Assembly: GCA_963839475.1 (NCBI GenBank)
Contig: CAWIVH010000001.1
Location: 558,001 to 622,000 of the forward strand
DNA length: 64,000 nt
Direction: 5' to 3'
Source of the DNA: CAWIVH01 sp963839475
GTDB taxonomy: Bacteria > Acidobacteriota > UBA6911
Numbering within the stretch: the stretch's first letter is position 1; every line of letters begins with the position of its first letter. The position numbers and the translations under genes are program-made. The notes under the pieces were generated by a model. That model ran no database searches. It was not told the origin of the DNA and saw only the letters and a list, made by a program, of their open reading frames with translations. Shown piece by piece: positions 51,527 through 61,196 of the stretch.

Positions 51527-54133
51527 ATGATAACAAAAGGGATATTTCAAAAAGCCTACTGGGCATTAATGTTTCTGGTTATCGGATTCTGCTCTCCCCT
51601 GGCGGCACAGCAATCGGCGCCGCGGTTATTCTTTACCGATCTGGAATCGGGCCCCAACACCGGAGGCGAACAAAACCTTGGAGCATTCATCACTATCTAT
51701 GGCGAAGGATTTGGTGTCAGCCGGGGCAATTCCACCGTCACCATCGGAGGACGCGAAGTCGCCAGATATGTCATCTGGGGTCAGAACAACGCATCGCGTG
51801 GCCTCGACATGATAGTGGTGCAGCCCGGATCGAATACCGTTACGGGCGATATCGTCATCGCGGTTAACGGGGCAACGAGCAATCCCCTCCCCTTCACCAT
51901 CAGGTCCGGGAACATTTTTTTTGTGGCCACCTCCGGCAGCGATGCCAATCCGGGTAGCCTGATTCAGCCCTGGCGGAGCATCGTCAAAGCCAAGGACACG
52001 ATCGCCGCGGGAGATATTGCCTATATCCGTGACGGAGTCATCGCAACATCCGAGGAGAACTACGGCGCGGCGATGTCGATCGAAACCGGAGGCACACAAG
52101 GCGCTCCCAAAGCCCTGGTGGCTTATCCCGGTGCGACCGCAACCATTGGTTCCAACGATCTCGAGTTCGGCATGCGAGTCCCCAACAATCCAGGCACCTT
52201 CGCAAACGATTGGGTTTTTGCCAAACTTGTTCTACGCGGACAGATTGAGGCTGTCGAAATCGGCGGCGACGGCTCCAGACGCTGGCGCGTCGTCGGCAAT
52301 AACATTTCCTGCCCCGTGGGCGACGGGCAAACCGGCTGCTTCACCGCATCCCTGGCCGGTGACATCGCCTTCCTGGGGAACGAGGTGCAGGGTGTAAGCA
52401 AGCAGGGGCCCCAACCGTCCAAGCAGTATCATTCCGTTTACTTTTCGACCGACACCAACCACGTGGAGGTCGGCTGGAATCATATTCATGACAACGCAAC
52501 TTGCAGGTCCCTCCAATTTCACTCATCACCGCTGAATTCAAATACCGGATATAACCAGTACGATTTGAACGTGCATGACAACCTCATCCACGGGGATGTG
52601 TGCGACGGCATTGTTTTCGCCACAGTAGACCCGTCCAAGGGACCCGTACGGGCGTTTAATAACGTGATTTACGATGTTGGCCGCGGTCCAAGTCCCCCGG
52701 ATGGCGACGCCAATTATTCCGGCATCTATGTAGCGGGGGGAACCAATACAGGCGCCGATGGCACAGGCACCGTGGAAATATTCAACAACACCCTCTATGA
52801 CTGCGGAGCGCGCAAATCACTGCCCGGCGCATTGGGAGATGAAGGTGTATTCTCCCGCGGCCCGGGTTCGCCCGGGCTTTTCATGAGCCTCAAGAACAAC
52901 ATTGTTTATACAGTGGGAGGCGAAGATTACATTGCCCCCAGCAGTGATACGACTCTTATCCGAGGCAACAACAATCTCTGGTTCGGCTCCGGCGCTGCCC
53001 CTTCCTTCCTAAGTAGCAATATCGTAGCCGACCCAAAATTTGTGGATCTCGTGTCCCGGGATTTCCGACTCCAGGCTTCGAGCCCCGCGATCGATGCCGG
53101 CATCAACACCGCCATCGGCACAGATTATATGGGTGCTTCAAGACCCCAGGGAGCCAGCTACGATATTGGAGCCCATGAGTACTTTAGAGGGACGGTCGTA
53201 AGCCTTCCGGGAAAAGCTACGCCGGTTTCTCCCTCCGCCGCCATTTCTTCCTTGAAACCAACCTATGTCTGGAATGCGGTTTCGAATGCAACCTCCTATC
53301 TGCTATGGGTGAACAGCGGCAGCTCCAGTCCGCTCATCCTGACGTGGTTTACCGCTTCAGAAGCCGGATGTTCTTCCGGAACCGGCACTTGCTCGGCGAC
53401 CCCTGCCACCTCCCTGGCCTCCGGGGCCGGGGCCTGGTGGATTCAAACCCGGAACTCGGCCGGTGACGGCCCTTGGAGTGATGCCATGACATTCAGCGTC
53501 TCCTCCGGAGGGCCGCCGGCGGCCGCTACCCTGGTCTCTCCGGGCGGAGCCATTACAACCCCAACTCCGGCGTTTGTCTGGAACGCAGTCTCCGATGCGA
53601 CATGGTATTACTTGTGGGTGAACAGCGGCGGCTCCAGTCCGCTGATAGCGATATGGTACACGGCGGCACAAGCCGGATGTTCCTCAGGCACCGGCAGATG
53701 TTCCGTGACTCCTGCCGCCGTACTGGCTGCCGGCGAAGGAGCCTGGTGGATACAAACCTGGAATCCCGCAGGCTATGGCCCCTGGAGCAGCGCCCTGGCT
53801 TTCGGCGTTTCCTCCGGCGGGCCGCCGGCTGCCGCGATCCTTGTCTCTCCGAGCGGAGCAACTGCAACCGCAACTCCAACTTTTATCTGGAAAGCGGTTG
53901 CCAACGCCACATGGTATTACTTGTGGGTAAATAATGGTGGTCCATCAGGCGCCATAAGGCAGTGGTTCACTTCAGCTCAGACAGGTTGCGCAGCCGGAAC
54001 CGGATTGTGTTCGGTCACACCGACACAAACACTGGCGCCGGGTGCTTCCGCCTGGTGGATACAAACCTGGAACTCGTCCGGCTACGGCCCGTGGAGTTCG
54101 GAGATGCCATTCACCGTCACCGCGGGAAACTGA
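51527..54133 (+). CDS. Secreted IPT + right-handed beta-helix protein with three 103-residue C-terminal repeats
   Basis: An 868-residue secreted protein with a signal peptide (about 1-27). Residues about 30-125 form an IPT/TIG immunoglobulin-like domain (PNTGGEQNLGAFITIYGEGFG). From about 128 (ATSGSDANPGSLIQPWRSI) to about 550 is a right-handed parallel beta-helix as in polysaccharide lyases and surface adhesins. Three near-identical repeats close the protein (starting near nt 53190, 53500 and 53810; period 309 nt), each with TPxFVWNAV, YYLWVN, CSSGTG and AWWIQTWN...GPWS. A ribosome-binding site GGGAGAAGAAA precedes the ATG. Probably a surface glycan-binding or glycan-degrading protein; no lyase active site can be assigned. 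Confidence 0.88.
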   Translation: MITKGIFQKAYWALMFLVIGFCSPLAAQQSAPRLFFTDLESGPNTGGEQNLGAFITIYGEGFGVSRGNSTVTIGGREVARYVIWGQNNASRGLDMIVVQPGSNTVTGDIVIAVNGATSNPLPFTIRSGNIFFVATSGSDANPGSLIQPWRSIVKAKDTIAAGDIAYIRDGVIATSEENYGAAMSIETGGTQGAPKALVAYPGATATIGSNDLEFGMRVPNNPGTFANDWVFAKLVLRGQIEAVEIGGDGSRRWRVVGNNISCPVGDGQTGCFTASLAGDIAFLGNEVQGVSKQGPQPSKQYHSVYFSTDTNHVEVGWNHIHDNATCRSLQFHSSPLNSNTGYNQYDLNVHDNLIHGDVCDGIVFATVDPSKGPVRAFNNVIYDVGRGPSPPDGDANYSGIYVAGGTNTGADGTGTVEIFNNTLYDCGARKSLPGALGDEGVFSRGPGSPGLFMSLKNNIVYTVGGEDYIAPSSDTTLIRGNNNLWFGSGAAPSFLSSNIVADPKFVDLVSRDFRLQASSPAIDAGINTAIGTDYMGASRPQGASYDIGAHEYFRGTVVSLPGKATPVSPSAAISSLKPTYVWNAVSNATSYLLWVNSGSSSPLILTWFTASEAGCSSGTGTCSATPATSLASGAGAWWIQTRNSAGDGPWSDAMTFSVSSGGPPAAATLVSPGGAITTPTPAFVWNAVSDATWYYLWVNSGGSSPLIAIWYTAAQAGCSSGTGRCSVTPAAVLAAGEGAWWIQTWNPAGYGPWSSALAFGVSSGGPPAAAILVSPSGATATATPTFIWKAVANATWYYLWVNNGGPSGAIRQWFTSAQTGCAAGTGLCSVTPTQTLAPGASAWWIQTWNSSGYGPWSSEMPFTVTAGN

Positions 54134-54172
54134 CAGGCCGGCCAGAAGGCGCTTCGTGTGGCGGGTTCCTAT

Positions 54173-57100
54173 TTATTCCAGTGGTCCGCGCACAGCCCTG
54201 ACCCTGTGATTGTACGTGTCAGCAATGTAGAGGTTGCCGGATAGATCCAGGCTTACCCCGTAGGGAAAGGCAAGGGCCGCGGCCGCTGCAGGCCCGTTGT
54301 CGCCGGATACTCCATACAGATCGGCAACACCTGCAACTGTGGTGATGATGGAGGTCCTGGCGTCGACGCGCCGGATCATACCGTTGCCATCGGCCATATA
54401 GAGATTTCCTGCATCATCCAGGGCAACGCAGCGGGGAGAGGAAATCTGAGCGGCCGTTGCAAGCCCGCCGTCACCCGAAAAACCTTCATTTCCATTTCCG
54501 GCGATTGTCGTGATAATGCCATTCGTGCCAACCTTGCGAATGCGATGATGGGAAGTATCTGCGATATACAGGTTGCCCTGCTTGTCGATCGCGATCGCGT
54601 GAGGCTCATCGAGAGCTGCTGCGATGGCTAATCCGCCATCGCCAAGAACCGCGCCTCCGCCTGCCACAGTACTGATAATCTTGGATGTCGCGTCGACTCT
54701 GCGAATCCGGTTGTTGCCCGCGTCCGCAATGAACAGGTTGTTGCCCGCATCGATGGCGATTCTGGAGGGGAAGTTCAGGCCGGCCAGGGTAGCGGGGCCA
54801 CTGTCGCCGGAAAATCCCTCCCTATCACGGTCCCCTGCGGCAATGGTGAGAATTCCCGTGGCGATATCCACTTTCAACACCATGCTGTTGCCAGAAGCGC
54901 AGAAAAAGACATTGCCGGACGAATCCAGGGCGACCCCGGATGGAGCGACAAAAGCGGCTGATTGGGCAGGCCCGCCATTGCCGCTGAAGGTCTCTTCACC
55001 GGTGCCCGCGAAAGTGGAGATATTACGGGTTGCGGCGTCGATTCTGCGAATGCGGTTATGCTCCGTATCCGCAATATAGATATTTCCCGCTGCATCCGGA
55101 ACGGCTGCCAGTGGAGCGCCCAACGATGCCGCAGTGGCCGGCCCGCCGTCACCCAGGAATTCGTCGAGTGTGCCGCCGGCGAGGGTAGTGATGATCTGCG
55201 TCAGAGCCGAAACCTTGCGAATGCGGTGATTTCCGGATTCGGCAATGAGGAGATTCCCCGCACCGTCCACCCCAATGCCATGTAAAAACCTCAAATCTGC
55301 TTCCGTTGCAGGACCTCCATCGCCGGGGGAGGAGCCGCCGCCGGCGACAGTACTGATTATTTTTGTGGCAGCTTCGATTTTCCGTATCCATTGCCCGCTT
55401 CCGGTATCGGCGACGAAAATATTGCCATTCACATCCACGGCAATCCCGCCGGGCCGCAACTGAGCCGCCTTTGCGAGTCCCAGATCACCGGAATGCTCCG
55501 GCCGGCCATTGCCCGCAATGGTACTGATTATCCCGGTAGCAGCATCGACTTTTCGCACGCGGCAGTTGCCCGTATCGGCGATGTAGAGATTGCCTTCGGC
55601 ATCGAATGCAAGTCTCTCCGGAGAATCAAGGGAAGCGCCGGATGCAGGTCCGTTATCGCCGGAGAAACCCAGCGTACCCGTTCCTGCGATCGTGGAGATG
55701 ATTTTTGTCCTGGCATCCACCTTCCGGATCCGGTTGTTTCCGGCGTCGGCAATGTAGAAGTTGTCATCCTGATCAAGTGCGATCCCATGCAAAACCGAAA
55801 GCTCAGCTCCGGTTGCAGGTCCGTTATCCCCCAGACGATCTTGAGGCTCGCCGCCGCCCGCTACTGTAGTGATGATCGCCGAATCGGCTGACACCCGCCG
55901 GATGCGGTAGTTGCCGCTGTCGGCTATCAGCAGGTTGCCCGACGAATCCAGGGCGACGCTCGTTGGCTCTTTCAATGCCGCGGCGGTCGCGAGGCCGTTG
56001 TCTCCGTCAAATCCTTCCAGGCCCGAGCCTGCTACCGAAGTGATGATACCAGTGGTGGCGCTGATTTTGCGGATGCGGTTGTTGTCATGGTCGGCGATGA
56101 AAATGTTTCCGGCCTTGTCGATGGCGACTCCGACGGGAAGGGCCAGGCGGGCGGCCGTGGCCGCGGATCCGTCACCGGCGAAGGTTGCACCGCCGGCGAT
56201 GGTTGTGATTTGTCCCGCAGACAGCGAGTTCAAAGGGACGGCTTCCACAGCGATCGGCCGCTGCGCGAGCCCGCCACGGTGCTGGACGGTCAGAGTGCCC
56301 CGGCCACTGGGCACCGCGGGCGCCACGAAGCTGATCGTCCGGCTGTCACGGTATTCCACTTTCGGGACCAGAACACCGGCAATCACGACCAGGCTTTCAG
56401 GGGCAAAGTTGCTCCCGGAAATGGTTACCTTGTCGCCCCCCTTATTGCTGATAACAGAGGGCGCGATGCCCGAAATCCGGGGTTCGGCATAGGAGATTTC
56501 CTGCGCGGCGCGCTCGTGGTCGGCCACCATGACTTTCCCGCTCTGCGTGATGACGACGCCCCAGGGCGCAACCAGTGTTTTTGGAGCGGTCGCGGGCAAA
56601 ATCTCGCCATTGGACAGGATTACCCGGAGGCGTCCGGAACCGGGTTCGCTGACATAGATGTTTCCCAGCGAATCGACTGCGATTCCGGTCGGAGAGCTGA
56701 AGCTGACCGGGGCGCCTGCTGCTGCCCGTGGCGCGACCCCGATCCGGATTCCCGCGGCAGAGCTTTGCCCGCCTGCACGCAAGGTTTCCACTTCGCCGGT
56801 CTCCTTAACCCGCCGAATGACCCCATTTCCTTTGTCCGCTACCAGGATGCTCACGGGGGGAGGCGGCTCATTTTTGCGCTCCCGTTCGAGCTGAGCCGCG
56901 AGAGATTCCGTTTCGATTGCGATACCGGCGGGGACGCTGAAGATGGCATTGTTGCGACTGCCGTCTGCCCAACCTGGGGTGCCGGCCTTGCCGGCAACGG
57001 TCTCGACCTCCCCTGACGCCAGGTTCAACCGCCGTATCGTGTGGTTTCCCGAATCCGCCACCCAAAGAAACCCTTTCCCATCCAATGCAAGACCCTGCGG

Positions 57101-59188
57101 CCGATTGAAACCTGCTCTCAAAGCAGCACCGTCGGCGCTGCCGGCTGCACCCATCCCTGCAACCGTTTCCACTTTGTCCGTAGCACCGGGATTTACCTTC
57201 CGGATGACGTGGTTTTCCGTATCACTTACAAATAGGCTTGCCTGCGCCTGATCCAGCACCACGAAGGAGGGATTCCGAAAAAGTGCCCGGAGCCGGGCGT
57301 CATCCTTCAGACCACCCGATTTCGGAACACCGGCATAGGTGGCAGGCGTTTGTTTCAGATCCTGCGCCAGGAGTATGGCGTGCTCACGGGTATTCGTCAG
57401 GTAAAGGCGGCGGGAAAGGTCCTGGGCGATGCCGGTGATGTCAAATCCTGTCGTGCCTGAACTGATGGAGACGACGGTAATGGTTCCAGTGGCGAAGACG
57501 TTGCCGCAAGCGAGGGTGAGTGTGGAAAATCCGGCTTTGTTCGCCTGGATATTTCCGGTGGTGTCGACGGAAGCAACATCGGTGCTCAGGCTGGAGAAGG
57601 TAATGTCGAAATCGTCGCGCGGCAGGCCGGTTTCGTCGAGTGCAAGCACACCGGCACGCAAGGATTGCCCCTGGTTGACGACAATCTCGTTGGCGATCTG
57701 ATAGGTCGAAGGATCCAGGAGCGAGATGGAAGCAAGGGCCGCCGTATTGCCCGGCAGAAGCTGCCTGCCGCCGCCGGCCGTGAGCTGATAGACAAAGCGG
57801 CTGTCAGTCTTGCCGCCCAGCGGGACCGTCATGGCGGAAGAATCGGACTTGAAGAATGCAAGTGAGCCGAAGATGGTTTTGGCTTTGTCGGTGTTGATGC
57901 AGATCAGCCGCGTCGAGAAACCACCCCCGATGGCGATATGGGGGAAGACGACCGATGTGGCCGTCGGAGGCCGGGTGAGGTCGGCGACCGGGAGGGTGGT
58001 GAGAATGAGGTCGTTCTGCTGGTTGATGACCAGTTTAAGAGTAATCGGTGCGACCGGAACCGGGCTGTTGATTTCCATCAATCCGGTAAAGGTGCCCGGG
58101 AGCGAAGGGAAAAGCTCATGGGCAAAAATAGCGAGGTGCCCTTTGGCAGGCAATGTCCGAGTCGTGGAATCCAGGGTGGAGCCATAGCGGTCCACAAGAG
58201 TGAAGGTAACCAGAGCCGACTGGGCGGAGGGATTAGCCAACGCAACACCCGTAAAGGAAGCGACGTTATCGACGAAGATCCGTGCCGAGGAGGTGAGAGT
58301 CGTGGCGGCGACGGCGGCTTCGGTGACGATCGCCTTGCCCTTCCTGAACTGGAAAACCGAGGAGCCGGACGGCGGAGGCAAACCGGCGTCGGGTACAAGC
58401 AGAGCATACCCGGCTTTAGTTTCGCCGGAGCGGTCGAGCTCGGCGCGGAAAGTGCCCTGCGGGTCGATCGAGTAGGAGATCTGGGAACTGGAGATGCCGT
58501 TCGAAAGATAGGGCAGGGGTTTGCCCTCGGAGTCGGTAAGGGAGATCGCACCCTTGAGGATCTGCGACGTCGTGTTGATCAGGAGTAGTTGGGTGGCATA
58601 ACCCCCTCCGGCTGCAATCTGCGGGAAGAAAAGGGATTGGGAGCCAACCATGTCAGCCGGGTCGGCGACCGGTAGAGTCGTATAGAGCGGTTCCCCGGCA
58701 GCGTTCAGGTTCTGGCGCAGGGCGATGGCAGCGATCTTCCGATTGCTTTCGAAAGTCAGGCTGCCGGTGAAGGATGCCGGAAGGTTTTTGAAGAGCTGAT
58801 AGACAAAAGTGGGGATGTGCTTTCCAGCCGCGAGGGGCTGGGAAGTGCGACCAACTTCCTGCCCTTTGCTGTCACGCAGGATGAGGGTGACGGAGGCATC
58901 CTGCTGCGAGGGATTGACCAGAGCGATGCCGGTCAGGGGGCCCGTCTCGTCGACAAAGATGCGGCCCGAGAGGACCGGCTCGGCGGCGCCCACGCCAGCC
59001 TGGGAAACAAGAACACCCTGAGAATTAGTGACCGTGAAAAGGGCGGTGCCGACCGGAACCGAAGTTCCGGCATCGGCCGTCAGGAGGGTGTAGCCGACCT
59101 GGATCTGCGCCTGGGGGAAGAGAAACGACGCAATGCCGATAAACAGGCAAAACGACGGCAGCCCCATCCGCCTGAGATGGCGAATCAT
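54173..59188 (-). CDS. Giant exported protein: paired N-terminal modules, BIG2-like, NHL repeats, IPT/TIG, 12 further NHL repeats
   Basis: A 1671-residue exported protein with a signal peptide (about 1-27). Residues about 30-245 and 245-470 are two divergent copies of one module (shared words include GYTLL/GYALL, RIFVD, TTLPVAD, FPQIA/FPHIA and GGGFSTRL). A BIG2-like stretch follows (about 470-570). A first NHL set (about 590-880) precedes an IPT/TIG domain (PRISGIAPSVISNKGGDKVTISG). Then twelve tandem NHL blades of about 56 residues follow to the C-terminus, each with GNLYIADTGNxRIRKV and the spacer TIAGxGxxGFSGDGGPA. This predicts two or three six-bladed propellers. The ATG follows GGGGAA. 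Probably cell-surface protein or glycan binding; no catalytic motif. Confidence 0.88.
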   Translation of the reverse strand: MIRHLRRMGLPSFCLFIGIASFLFPQAQIQVGYTLLTADAGTSVPVGTALFTVTNSQGVLVSQAGVGAAEPVLSGRIFVDETGPLTGIALVNPSQQDASVTLILRDSKGQEVGRTSQPLAAGKHIPTFVYQLFKNLPASFTGSLTFESNRKIAAIALRQNLNAAGEPLYTTLPVADPADMVGSQSLFFPQIAAGGGYATQLLLINTTSQILKGAISLTDSEGKPLPYLSNGISSSQISYSIDPQGTFRAELDRSGETKAGYALLVPDAGLPPPSGSSVFQFRKGKAIVTEAAVAATTLTSSARIFVDNVASFTGVALANPSAQSALVTFTLVDRYGSTLDSTTRTLPAKGHLAIFAHELFPSLPGTFTGLMEINSPVPVAPITLKLVINQQNDLILTTLPVADLTRPPTATSVVFPHIAIGGGFSTRLICINTDKAKTIFGSLAFFKSDSSAMTVPLGGKTDSRFVYQLTAGGGRQLLPGNTAALASISLLDPSTYQIANEIVVNQGQSLRAGVLALDETGLPRDDFDITFSSLSTDVASVDTTGNIQANKAGFSTLTLACGNVFATGTITVVSISSGTTGFDITGIAQDLSRRLYLTNTREHAILLAQDLKQTPATYAGVPKSGGLKDDARLRALFRNPSFVVLDQAQASLFVSDTENHVIRKVNPGATDKVETVAGMGAAGSADGAALRAGFNRPQGLALDGKGFLWVADSGNHTIRRLNLASGEVETVAGKAGTPGWADGSRNNAIFSVPAGIAIETESLAAQLERERKNEPPPPVSILVADKGNGVIRRVKETGEVETLRAGGQSSAAGIRIGVAPRAAAGAPVSFSSPTGIAVDSLGNIYVSEPGSGRLRVILSNGEILPATAPKTLVAPWGVVITQSGKVMVADHERAAQEISYAEPRISGIAPSVISNKGGDKVTISGSNFAPESLVVIAGVLVPKVEYRDSRTISFVAPAVPSGRGTLTVQHRGGLAQRPIAVEAVPLNSLSAGQITTIAGGATFAGDGSAATAARLALPVGVAIDKAGNIFIADHDNNRIRKISATTGIITSVAGSGLEGFDGDNGLATAAALKEPTSVALDSSGNLLIADSGNYRIRRVSADSAIITTVAGGGEPQDRLGDNGPATGAELSVLHGIALDQDDNFYIADAGNNRIRKVDARTKIISTIAGTGTLGFSGDNGPASGASLDSPERLAFDAEGNLYIADTGNCRVRKVDAATGIISTIAGNGRPEHSGDLGLAKAAQLRPGGIAVDVNGNIFVADTGSGQWIRKIEAATKIISTVAGGGSSPGDGGPATEADLRFLHGIGVDGAGNLLIAESGNHRIRKVSALTQIITTLAGGTLDEFLGDGGPATAASLGAPLAAVPDAAGNIYIADTEHNRIRRIDAATRNISTFAGTGEETFSGNGGPAQSAAFVAPSGVALDSSGNVFFCASGNSMVLKVDIATGILTIAAGDRDREGFSGDSGPATLAGLNFPSRIAIDAGNNLFIADAGNNRIRRVDATSKIISTVAGGGAVLGDGGLAIAAALDEPHAIAIDKQGNLYIADTSHHRIRKVGTNGIITTIAGNGNEGFSGDGGLATAAQISSPRCVALDDAGNLYMADGNGMIRRVDARTSIITTVAGVADLYGVSGDNGPAAAAALAFPYGVSLDLSGNLYIADTYNHRVRAVRGPLE

Positions 59189-59572
59189 GGCAATTCCCCC
59201 GGCAGAAAGAATTCAGGAAGCTTGCCTCGATTCTAATCCAATCGGCGTGCGAATTGGAAAAAACCTGCCGCTTATCACCGTAGAGTCCGGTCAACCGGTC
59301 AATGTCTGTGGGTGTCCAGTTCTCCACCGTCAATGCCGGTGGGTGTCCAGTTCTAATTCGATCAGCGGGGGCATCGAGTTTTTTGGCCAAACGCTCTTCC
59401 AAGATGAAGTCGATATTTCGCCTTGTGTCGATATATCAACTTTAAAACTTCGTCACCTCCTGTCTAGTTTCCCCTCACTATAACAGTAAATCATTTGTTT
59501 AATTGTATTTAAAAGATCCATGATTCATGGCTAATCCATTGCATATTATCCGGTCGTGAGAGGTTGGCAATC
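59189..59572. other. Intergenic region with possible insertion-sequence end remnant
   Basis: About 380 bases between two divergent genes. It contains the direct repeats at 59298-59323 and 59329-59354 and an AT-rich last 90 bases that likely carry the promoter of the efflux operon. A purine-rich GAGAGG lies 12 bp before the ATG at 59573. No gene is supported. Confidence 0.45.
59298..59354. repeat. Two 26 bp direct repeats, possible IS21-like end
   Basis: GTCAATGTCTGTGGGTGTCC... (59298-59323) and GTCAATGCCGGTGGGTGTCC... (59329-59354) differ at 2 of 26 bases and are spaced 5 bp apart. Multiple short repeats with a GTGTCCAGTTCT core (AGAACTGGACACC on the other strand) occur at ends of IS21-family elements; I see no transposase, so this could only be a relic. 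Confidence 0.5.
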
Positions 59573-61186
59573 ATGCTAAGAATATCAATGAAGGAATCCG
59601 AGACCAGCCTGACAATGCAGTTGCATGGCCGGCTCTCGGAAGAATGGGCTGAAGAATTCCGCGATGTCTGGCTTAAAACACACGAGCTCAGGCGGGGGAA
59701 AAAATGCGAAATCGATCTCGCCGGGGTCACCTTTATCGATGAAAAAGGACGATCGGCACTCGACCTCGCGTTGGAAGAAGCTGCCCAGTTACGCGCCAAG
59801 GGCGCATTGACCTCCTACATCGTGGAAAGGCTTAGGGCAGCTCACAAGAAAAATGGTTCCCCGGCAAAACTCCTGATACTGCTTCTGCTGGTCGTCCTTC
59901 CATCGGCTGCTCCCCAGCAAGCGGAAGCTCAGGACCCAGGAATATTGAAATTGAGCATGGCCGAGGCAGTGCAAACCGCTCTGAGGCAAAATCCCCAGGT
60001 TCAGATCGGGAACATCCACCTGGCCCTATCGATGCAGGACCGAGCTATCGCGGCCTCGGATCTCATGCCGCATGCCGGAGCCCGGATTTCCGAATCAGCG
60101 GTCCGGGGCAATTCCGAGGCTCTGATCGGTCAGAAATTGCCTTATTTTCCCAAGCAAATGGGCCCCTTCCAGGTGTTTGAAGCAGGCGGCGGGGTCTCAT
60201 CGCCGGTTTTTGATCTCACCCTTTGGCGAAAGTGGCAAGCGGCCGGGCATACTGTCCAGGGTGCTGGCGCCCAGGAACGAGGAATCCGGGAACAAATCAC
60301 TCTTCTCGTTGTCTCCCAATACCTGGGATGCCTTCGCTCCAAGGCAGCTCTGAAGGCTTCAGAATCCCGGATGGAGCTGGCTGAGGCACTTTATAAGCAA
60401 GCCTCGGATCTTCAAGAAAACGGCGTCGGCACAGGCCTCGATACCCTGCGCGCCAATGTTCAGTTGCAGGCCGAGAAGCAGCGGCGGATTTTTATCGAAA
60501 CTCAACTGAAAACCGGGCTGCTCGGCCTGGCGCGCCTCCTCAACTTGGATTCGTCCCGAACGATCGAACTAACCAGCGATGCCTTCCTGGAATCCGCCGC
60601 GCCGGCAGGGACAAAGCTGTCCCTAGATGAAGCCCTGACGACCCGGCCTGAGATGGAGGCGCTGAAGCAAAAGGAGGCGGCGGTACAAAGCATGCGGCGA
60701 GCCGCGGATGATTCCCGCCTTCCATCCATTCATGCCAGCGCGGCCTGGGCCTATCAGGGGCTCTCACTTCCGAGCTCCATACCTGTCTACGAATACCGGT
60801 TGACCCTGAACCTGCCGATTTTCACCGGAGGCCGCATCAGGGCGGAGCGCGCCAAAGCGGATCTCGAATTAAAAAAGACAGCGCAAGAGAAGCAGGAAAT
60901 GCGCAATCAGATAACGCTCCAGGTGCGCGTCGCCGAAGCCGAGATCGAAGCCGCGAAAAACGAGGTGGAGGTTGCCAGGCTTGCGGTCTCCCTCGCGAAG
61001 GAGGAAGTTGCACAGGCTCGCGACCGCTTCCAAGCCGGTGTCGCCAACAACCTGGAAGTCATCAACGCTCAAAACGAACTGGCCCGGGCGAACGAAAACG
61101 AAATCAACTCGCTCTACCGGTTAAGCCAGGCGCGGGCCGACCTGGCGCGCGCAACCGGACAAATGGAAGATCTTTATAGTAATTGA
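59573..61186 (+). CDS. In-frame fusion of STAS domain and TolC-family outer-membrane efflux protein
   Basis: A 537-residue open frame. Residues 1-88 are a STAS-like domain (MQLHGRLSEEWAEEFRDVW, IDLAGVTFIDEKGRSAL), normally a cytoplasmic anti-sigma-antagonist-type or regulatory fold. At 91-119 comes a typical signal peptide (HKKNGSPAK, then LLILLLLVVLP, ending AEAQ). Residues about 125-535 are TolC-family OEP repeats with two long helical segments (VSSPVFDLTLWRKWQAAG; TLNLPIFTGGRIRAERAK). An internal GTG at 59822 could start TolC alone (MERLRAAHKK...). STAS cannot be folded in the cytoplasm and pass Sec with this anchor without processing, so two products or a membrane-tethered form are possible. 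First gene of an efflux operon. Confidence 0.85.
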   Translation: MLRISMKESETSLTMQLHGRLSEEWAEEFRDVWLKTHELRRGKKCEIDLAGVTFIDEKGRSALDLALEEAAQLRAKGALTSYIVERLRAAHKKNGSPAKLLILLLLVVLPSAAPQQAEAQDPGILKLSMAEAVQTALRQNPQVQIGNIHLALSMQDRAIAASDLMPHAGARISESAVRGNSEALIGQKLPYFPKQMGPFQVFEAGGGVSSPVFDLTLWRKWQAAGHTVQGAGAQERGIREQITLLVVSQYLGCLRSKAALKASESRMELAEALYKQASDLQENGVGTGLDTLRANVQLQAEKQRRIFIETQLKTGLLGLARLLNLDSSRTIELTSDAFLESAAPAGTKLSLDEALTTRPEMEALKQKEAAVQSMRRAADDSRLPSIHASAAWAYQGLSLPSSIPVYEYRLTLNLPIFTGGRIRAERAKADLELKKTAQEKQEMRNQITLQVRVAEAEIEAAKNEVEVARLAVSLAKEEVAQARDRFQAGVANNLEVINAQNELARANENEINSLYRLSQARADLARATGQMEDLYSN

Positions 61187-61196
61187 GGGTGCCATC

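Noticed and set aside
54190..56230. Regular ~168 bp repeats that might suggest a CRISPR or satellite array
   Set aside because: They are in frame, degenerate and encode NHL blades, so they are protein repeats.
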